DNA from: Adiantum capillus-veneris
Lineage: Eukaryota; Streptophyta; Polypodiopsida; Polypodiales; Pteridaceae
Assembly: GCA_014529385.2 (NCBI GenBank)
Contig: CM043969.1
Coordinates: 32,032,446 to 32,096,445 of the forward strand
Length of the DNA: 64,000 nucleotides
Direction of reading: 5' to 3'
Shown: positions 57,575 to 64,000 of the stretch, one piece after another
Position numbering within the stretch: the first letter of the stretch is position 1
Layout: the number at the start of each line of letters is the position of its first letter
Translations under genes and position numbers: made by a program
The notes under the pieces: generated by a model
What the model was told of the DNA's origin: nothing
The model's input: the letters and a program-made list of their open reading frames with translations, nothing else
Database searches by the model: none

Positions 57575-58173
57575 CCTGCCGTCACAGGCTTGGGCACTCC
57601 AAGTCGAGAATCCGGCACGACACGCTAGAGAATCACTTAAAATACTTTACAACTTTAAAATCATAGCTCAATTTGGTCGACACAGTCCGATGTAGTTCCA
57701 TGCCGAGAGAGATTGGCCCCAAAGACTGGCGCCCCTTTCGGTATTTCTTTTATATTAATGCTTGAGCAAAGTACAACTCTTGAGGGGTTCTTTGCTCTCA
57801 GACTTTGCGTCCAGATGCTATGAAGAGTAAGTCCTCTAAGGGTCTATTTATTCTTACAAGGGATGCCCCAAAAGCAGAGCCACGAAAGCTTCTAACTCAA
57901 AAGCAAATAATCCCATAAGCAATTGGTCAAAAATTTGCCAGCAAAAGTAGCTTGCACAATTTACGAAAATCCGTACAAGCTTGCATGTCGCACCTGTCAG
58001 GGCAAATCTAGGAAATCCATACTCTGTCCACGTCAGCAGTGAGCGTAAATCCAAAAAAATATGTACTGGTGCCACGTGGCGTTTGTCATTGTGAAATCCG
58101 GATGCAGTCTGCCAGCAGCCACGTCATCATACTCTGTCCGCGGGTGGTCATGCCACGTTATGATTTTGTGACA
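57575..58173 (-). repeat. Solo LTR of a related gypsy subfamily
   Basis: About 599 bp; inverse LTR-like text from GTCACAGGCTTGGGCACTCC through GACTGGCGCCCCTTTCGGTA to GTTATGATTTTGTGACA. CTAGCAG flanks both sides exactly (57568-57574, 58174-58180), 2 bp longer than the usual 5-bp duplication. No internal sequence of its own is attached. Confidence 0.6.
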
Positions 58174-58180
58174 CTAGCAG

Positions 58181-58668
58181 TTTCCTCTAGTGTTGTCGTT
58201 ATTAATTCTTGTCATTGCAATTACACATTCCTTCTATAAAAACGTATTTACATGGGAGCACTCTAATATAAAGGGTGTCGATCTAGAAGTGTGCCATCTG
58301 ATCCTTTAGCAGCAGCATCTGCTCCCTGATTATAGCAGCTGGATGGGTGCTCTACTTTATGCAATGGTACACAGAGTTCGCTGTCGAGGAGTTCGGAAGT
58401 AGACAGTTCGTTCCGAGATACCTCCTCACCATCTCCTTTCCACATATACTTGAGCAGTCACTGAGAGAGACTTTGGCGGACAATTTCGATAAGAGTAATA
58501 CCGGGGGTTCGACAAGCTCCCTAGAGTTCAAATCTTTACCACCACTGAAACATACATTCCAGGGATTATTAATTTTGTCTCGCTTTTCTTAGTCCACACA
58601 GAGAGGATCTTAGTCATAGCTGGTCCTACCAGCGCTTACGTTGCCACAAGATGGTGCACCTAGCTAGA
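58181..58668. other. No recognised feature
   Basis: Short frames only; a plus-strand run with FAVEEFGSRQFVPRYLLTIS (58347-58592) has no recognised relative. Confidence 0.4.
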
Positions 58669-58673
58669 GCATG

Positions 58674-59781
58674 TGTCACGTGACACATCCAACCCTTTGT
58701 GTCCGTGGACAAGCTACAACACAACAAGGGTTCAATCGGTCCAGTCAGTCTAGATTTAGAAGTGTTCTGGCACTTTTGTGAGTCTATTCGTAGACCGTGC
58801 ATGCCCAGTCACTTAGTGTAGATGCATATCCTCTGGTTGCACATAGCATGATCATAAGCATTCCCATCAGAATCCATCAGAATCCTTCAGGGGAATTTTC
58901 CAGTGCATTTAGCCTATTTTACCTATTTTTGACATTTTTCACTTACTATTTTTAAGTGACTTTTGTTGGAAAGTAGGTAGGGCAAATTGAATAGACTAGC
59001 ACTAATTGGCAGGAGAGGCAGCAGGAGCTCCACCGCTCAACAGGCAACTTCTCAAGCAAGAACCCCTTGGTGGCGACTTTCCCCTCCAAGCAAGGACTCA
59101 ATACCTAGCGTTTTTCTCAACCAAGCATCATTGCCCTTATCAGCCTCAGCATAGCATTTTCAGCAGGAAGTCATCGCCATACAGATCCCATCTTCTAGCG
59201 TTTTTCATCCCAGCAAGAAGCTCCACAGATTTCAGCCATTGGCGATATTTCAGCAGGTCCATTTCAGTGTTTTTCCTCAGCCCATTCAGCCCCACAGTAG
59301 ATGCAGATTTTCAGCCCTAAAGACCAGCAAAATCAGCGTTTTCCATAGTGTTTTCGGCAACAGCAGAATTCAGCCAGCAGCGTTTTTGGACAGCAGATAA
59401 AGAGTAGCAGATTTCAGCCATAGAGTCGGTCTCGCCATCTCCATCGTTGACATCGACCTAGCCTAGACTTGCATCAGTTTCATGCATACACTTTGTACCA
59501 GTTTGTGCAATCAATCGTAGACCACTTCCGCCAAGTTCCAACGAGAGTGGGGCCTTCGGAGGAGGGTTTTACAATGTCTCTGGTGTCGTATCTCTCTTCT
59601 TTCTCTATCCCTCAGTCTCATACACTTGCACGCACAGTGTCCATTCACTTTGTTTGTGATCATTGCACTCTCTCATTAAGAAAGGAAGGCTCTCCCTTCC
59701 ATAAGAACAAAAGGAACCTTGAGCACATTCTGGAGCACTCATCTTGAGCAAAGTCAAACATTCATTCCGCTGCACCTTAAA
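58674..59781 (+). repeat. Solo LTR of the non-autonomous coiled-coil family
   Basis: Plus-strand text starts TGTCACGTGACACATCC and runs to CATTCCGCTGCACCTTAAA, the inverse of the LTRs at 44308 and 47460 (1108 bp). GCATG flanks both ends (58669-58673, 59782-59786). No internal region adjoins, so LTR-LTR recombination removed it. The last bases (TTAAA for TGACA) are decayed. Confidence 0.8.
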
Positions 59782-59884
59782 GCATGTCCTACACAGCCTC
59801 ACCATAGACAACACCTGCCACCGGAAGAGACCGTTTGTGCAACTCTAGGAGGAGATTGATCAACCCGATCTTTCTCACCTTTTC

Positions 59885-60135
59885 TAGATCGACCAAAGAT
59901 CAAGGTGGGCATGATGGTATTTTGACCATCTTAATAGGTTCGCGAAGCAAGCAAACTTTGTACCAGTGACGAAGACAATGAAGGCCGAGCATTTGGCTAA
60001 ACTGTTTGTATCGCAAATCTTTCAGATTCATGGGATGCCATATCTATTGTTTCAAATAGAGATTCAAGGTTTACGAGCTTGTCTTGGATAGCAATGTGTG
60101 ACGATGTGTGTCCTACATTCAAATTCTCTTCACGG
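59885..60135 (+). pseudogene. Gypsy integrase remnant
   Basis: A degraded integrase core is readable across frames: GGHDGILTI, then NFVPVTKTMKAEHLAKLFVS and QIFQIHGMP. It matches the P2 region with HDGIWTVIDRF and HLARLFVAQIFRLHSMP but is more diverged. It is cut at 60140 by the element that follows. Confidence 0.6.
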
Positions 60136-60140
60136 TTATT

Positions 60141-62281
60141 TGTTGGGGTAAAGCCTAATGTGACCAATTAGGCCAGGTGCCCGCTTACTACACTTATTCT
60201 TTTATGTACATAATAGAATAAGGGGACTCACATAATCATAGCGAGTTTTGTCCCTGCAAACATAGGTCTCCTCTTTCTCTCTCTTCTCCATTGCTGCACA
60301 CACACACGCGCACTTCAACTAGTATCAAAGCATGAGGATTGGAGAGCACCATTGGAGCTCGGTAAAGAAGTAGGCGGTGAAGCAGAAAACACAACAAAAC
60401 TTTAGCATGTTTTTGCAGATTGGTTTTGGTTTGTCAAAAGGTTTATATTCAGTCCGTTTTTCGCATTTTTTGACCAGTTTTTTATGCTCTTCAGCTCTAC
60501 AAGAGAAAGTTTTCTCAAAATCCTCACCACTTTTGAGTTACGTTGCTCAAACTGCCTACATGTCGTATAGGACAGGCTGCAGATTTTTGTAGATGAGATT
60601 TCTCCTGGTTAGAATCAGCGTTTCAGGTTGATTCTCGTGAGTCTTGACTGTTTTTGCGCGCTATACAACTTTGCAGAAGGAAATTTTTGCAAATTCCGTA
60701 CGGTTTGAGAGTTATCTACTTTATTCAAAAGGGTGGTCTACTTTTGCTGGTTCTTTTGCATACAAGTTCTTTGCGCTGCAAGAGTTTTTGACGTGTGTAT
60801 ATGTAGGCATACGCAAGTCTACACTAGCAAATTGATATGCAGACCATGTATGCGTATTGTGGTGATTTAGAGTGCTTTCGGAGTTGGTTTGCTACATCTA
60901 GAGAGCTCGGATTGAGCTTGGTTCTCTTGCTTTGTGCACTTATGGTTTGCTTTCAGTGAAGAGAGTGTGGGCTGAAAATTCAGCAAATTTGTGTGCATAA
61001 GATGAGAACATTTGGTGGAGGTATGCACTCTCGTGGACTCTCAGGATTTGAGAGCAGATTCATCAAAGGTTATGCATGTTGACTCGTGCAATTGAGCCAA
61101 TTTTGGAGAGTGTGGTGCACGGATTTGCAGAAAGTTTTGCAGGCATTTTGGCATGGTTGTGAGCTGATTTTTCAGTTGATTCGGATGCTCATTTGATGCA
61201 CGTTCAGTGCATGCTTTGATGCTCGTTTGTATTGCCATGTGGATGCACATGATGTGTGCTTTTTAGCGATGATATTCTCCGTTTTGCAATGCTATATGTG
61301 GGCTGATTTTCAGCTAATTTTGAGCATCAATTTGTGCTATATTGGGGCTGGTTTGCATCAAGGTTCTTGCGAGTAGTTGTCTCGCTTGTAGAGTACAGTT
61401 GATCCATTTTCTGTTTTGGATTGTAGGACTGTTTTCTAGGTTCGGAGAGTTGAGACTTTGGGGCAACTCATGTATGCTTGAGTGCGAATTTTGCGCATGA
61501 CTTGTTCATGGTTTTGAGCGTGTTTATGGCATGATTGGTTATTACGGTTAGATAGCTGGAATATTGTCAAAACTTTACCAGATTTTTTCGCAAGTTTGTG
61601 TGTTCATGCGCATGGTTTGCAGTCGCGTTTGATTGCATTTTTGCACTTAGTGGTTGCTTTGCCATAGTGTTTTGGTATCGCATTGTGAGAGTGTTTGCTC
61701 ACCAGATTATGTCATTAGGGAGATTGTCGATGATAGATTCATCAATTATCTCATAGTGCTCTTGGATTAGAGCGGGTTTTTGGCATCATTTGTGCGGTGT
61801 TGCTCACTTGTCTCATTACATTGATCGGCATATTTCCTGATAGTTCTCTTGGACAGTTTATGCCTAAATTTATGCTGTATTTTGACTTCTTGGTGTATGA
61901 GTTAGCAAGGCTTTGGGTATTGTCAATTGATCGATTTGTGCTTCCTCTATAGTTGGAGCTGGATGCACACAAAGTCACTGAGCCAGTGGGCTTTGGCTGA
62001 GGTCATACTTGATGATGACCTTGTACAGGTTTTGTACGATTCCTTTTTGTTTTCTCCCTCACGGCCACATTTTCCTTTACATGGGAGGTGTTGGGGTAAA
62101 GCCCAATGTGGCCGGTAGGTGCCCATCCACTACACTTATTCTTTTATGTACATAATAGAATAAGGGGGCTCACATATTCATAGTGAGTTGTTGCCCCTGC
62201 AAACATAGGACTCCTCTTCTCTTTTCTCCATTGTTACGCGCGCGCGCACACACACGCGCTCTCTCTCGCTTGTGCACTACA
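60141..62281 (+). mobile_element. Small LTR element without recognisable genes (2.1 kb)
   Basis: Direct repeats 60141-60317 and 62089-62281 both start TGTTGGGGTAAAGCC and share CATAATAGAATAAGGG and CCTGCAAACATAGG. A PBS-like TAGTATCAAAGCATGAGG follows the first, and a purine tract ACATGGGAGG precedes the second. Flanks TTATT (60136-60140) and TTGTT (62282-62286) match at four of five positions. Both LTRs hold CA/CG dinucleotide runs near their ends. The 1.77 kb interior is T/G-rich on the plus strand with no convincing coding frame. Confidence 0.75.
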
Positions 62282-63182
62282 TTGTTGAAAGTGTCACATC
62301 TTTGAAAATAAGTCTCAGTAACTGGCAAGTATTTGGCTGCAATGTGGATCAATGATGCCCTTGTTGGCTACTGACAACTAAGTATCTTTGTAACGTAATT
62401 GGAGGGCCTGAGGGCTCGTAGCTTTTTCTGTCATAGCAGTGAAGAAAGGGGAAAAGGATCTCTGGGAGCTTTGGATTTTGCATAAGCGTCGGTCTTGATT
62501 TGGTCCTTTATTGTCCTTCTATTGCCTTGTCAGGTGTTCTTCTCTAGGTGTTGGCTAATGTTTCCTCGTTGTACAAAAATAATGATGCATGAATGGCAAA
62601 AGCTAGGAACACTGTGTGTTACACCTACATAAATCTTCCTGGTGCTCTTTATGGCACCATAATGATGTAGAAAGGAGCATCAGTCCAGTATCCTACACCA
62701 ATGCAAATCTGCATGTGAGGTTCTGTATAGGAACTCAGAATTATAAATCCATACTTTTTTAGTTGCCTGTGAATACAATGGAACAAATTTTACAAATGGT
62801 TTTTTTTTGGTTCATGTTAGGCTGCTTGCACCTGGATGTTCTTTAGTGGGTTTTTCCAGCGAGGCATTCATAACTGAAGAACATATGTTCCTTTCTCTTC
62901 TCGATTGTTGCAGAGATGTGGATTGTTACTTTCTCAACAAGATTACTAAAGCTTAGCAGCTACGATGTACTTTTGGCACACAAGGAGTTGCATCCCGTGT
63001 TTCTTGAAGCTTTTGTACAAGAGAGCTTGTGAAACTGTGACATTTATATTCTGTTGTGAGTCTTGCTTTGGTGCTTACCATGCTTATTTGTAGCCTGAAA
63101 GAGTAATTTCTATCAAAGTTCAGGAGGATTGAATTGGACCATGGACCAAGAAACAAGTTTCTGTTTCTGCAGCTAAGGACAC
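62282..63182 (+). promoter_or_regulatory. Upstream region and possible 5' UTR of the coiled-coil gene
   Basis: No coding sequence is recognised. TTGTTGCAG at 62905-62913 and GTTTCTGCAG at 63163-63172 are acceptor-like sites that could end 5' UTR introns just before the start codon. No TATA box can be assigned with confidence. Confidence 0.35.
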
Positions 63183-64000
63183 ATGGAGAGTGCCACAGTG
63201 GAGGTAACATTGTGAAATTCTAAACATCCTTTTTGGAGGAACTGGACATCAATGAATAGTGTCATCAAGTTTTAGTTCTACGCTTGTGTTAGTGGACAGT
63301 TTACCTCACTTTAATTTCCTTGCTTGATGACAGGAAGGTGAAGCAAATGAGCATCCAATTTCTGATGATATGGTTGCCATTTTCAATGGTCACTATCCTG
63401 AAAAAGACATGGCTTCCATGATCTCAAATGATTGTGTAGCAGATATTGATCACCCGTTCTCCTCTAATCAAATATCCAATGGTGATAAATCGCAAGATTT
63501 TGTGGATGAGTCACCTTGTTCTTCTTCTCTAGAGTCTGCGGAATCTGGCCTAAATGAGGTCTTTAATTATGATAAAACGAATGGCACTGAAAAGTTGCTC
63601 CAGGCTATCAACGTGGCCCAGCTTCAAAAGGATAACAATATGTCACAAGCTCACTTAGAAGAGGAGAGTAAGCAAACTAAGCCAGCAGGAGAGTATCAAC
63701 AGCAGGGTGGAAAGCATGATCTGAACTTTGCTGAAGAGATTGGGAACCTAAGGAAGCAGCTGCAGCAGACCATCATGGCACAATCTGCATCTGAGGAACT
63801 TATTGCAGAGCTGCGGGCAACTGTTTCAAGTGCTGAACGAAGGGCAGAAGGGGCATCAATGGAGCTTCTAGAAGGTCCTTTTTTTGTGGATTTTGAATGG
63901 TGTAGGCCACACTGTTGTGTATGAACATTCTCTTGTATTTCCATCTGCTTCCTTGCAGCTCAGAGCAAAATGGATGAAGAGGTAAAAACGAGGGATAAAA
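63183..64000 (+). CDS. Host gene for a coiled-coil protein, 5' part (continues past the window)
   Basis: ATG at 63183 opens MESATVE, a GTAACA donor at 63204 and an acceptor GATGACAG ending at 63333 remove a 130-bp intron in phase 0. Exon 2 (63334-63874) encodes an acidic, Ser/Asp/Glu-rich region (DESPCSSSLESAESGLNE) and then a coiled coil (EEIGNLRKQLQQTIMAQSAS, LRATVSSAERRAEGASMELL). A second intron, 63875-63958 (GTCCTT..TTGCAG), joins to exon 3 at 63959, which continues QSKMDEEVKTRDK to the window end. The clean frame, normal introns and lack of repeat signatures mark it as a host gene. Golgin-like or other cytoskeletal coiled-coil proteins fit the composition, but the family cannot be named. 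Confidence 0.75.

Overview
This is a eukaryotic, repeat-dense, gene-poor window, almost certainly from a land plant with a large genome. Supporting signs are GT-AG introns, tRNA-Met and tRNA-Asp primer-binding sites of the kind used by plant LTR retrotransposons, Ty3/gypsy polyproteins ending in a chromodomain, AAACCCTAA (telo-box) runs in LTRs, and very many long (CT)n/(GA)n tracts. The exact lineage cannot be read from the sequence; a seed-free plant such as a fern is a guess. Only the right edge (63183 onward) holds what looks like an ordinary host gene.

Nearly everything else is mobile DNA, much of it nested. Insertion boundaries can be placed by LTR or TIR ends plus target-site duplications. 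(1) 1-12000: a decayed LTR-type element X (gag-like and coiled-coil remnants, PPT, 3' LTR) split by a 6.49 kb terminal-inverted-repeat DNA transposon (4364-10850). That transposon carries a plus-strand unknown gene, a minus-strand FCP1/NIF-like HAD phosphatase gene and a minus-strand RING-finger gene. (2) 12480-13477: microsatellites and hairpins. (3) 13478-29944: a minus-strand LINE lying between two (GA)n tracts and split twice, by a 9.6 kb Ty3-like element A (14053-23634, tRNA-Asp PBS, integrase remnant) and by a 5.5 kb element B with only about 142-bp LTRs (23811-29335, perfect TTGGC TSD). Element A contains a 1.84 kb TRIM (17282-19125) that carries a Sec14/CRAL-TRIO-like gene fragment. 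(4) 30015-33133: a Ty1/copia 3' end and undetermined sequence.

(5) 33134-58173: a cluster of one Ty3/gypsy chromovirus family. A truncated plus-strand copy (P1) is followed by an old minus-strand copy (M1). M1 was entered three times: by a full-length plus-strand sibling (P2, 36760-43647, TTGTT TSD, many stop codons), by a non-autonomous LTR element with one long coiled-coil ORF (44308-48593, AATTG TSD), and by a young minus-strand sibling (M2, 49066-55524, TGTAT TSD). (6) 58674-59781: a solo LTR of the non-autonomous family. (7) 60141-62281: a second small LTR element without recognisable genes. (8) 63183-64000: the first three coding exons of a coiled-coil protein gene that continues out of the window.

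The most interesting items are the DNA transposon with phosphatase and RING genes and its CCGGT-rich arrays, the TRIM with a captured Sec14-like fragment, the non-autonomous LTR family with its own unrecognised coiled-coil protein, and the readable order of insertions. All family assignments come from motifs read by eye; no database search was possible.
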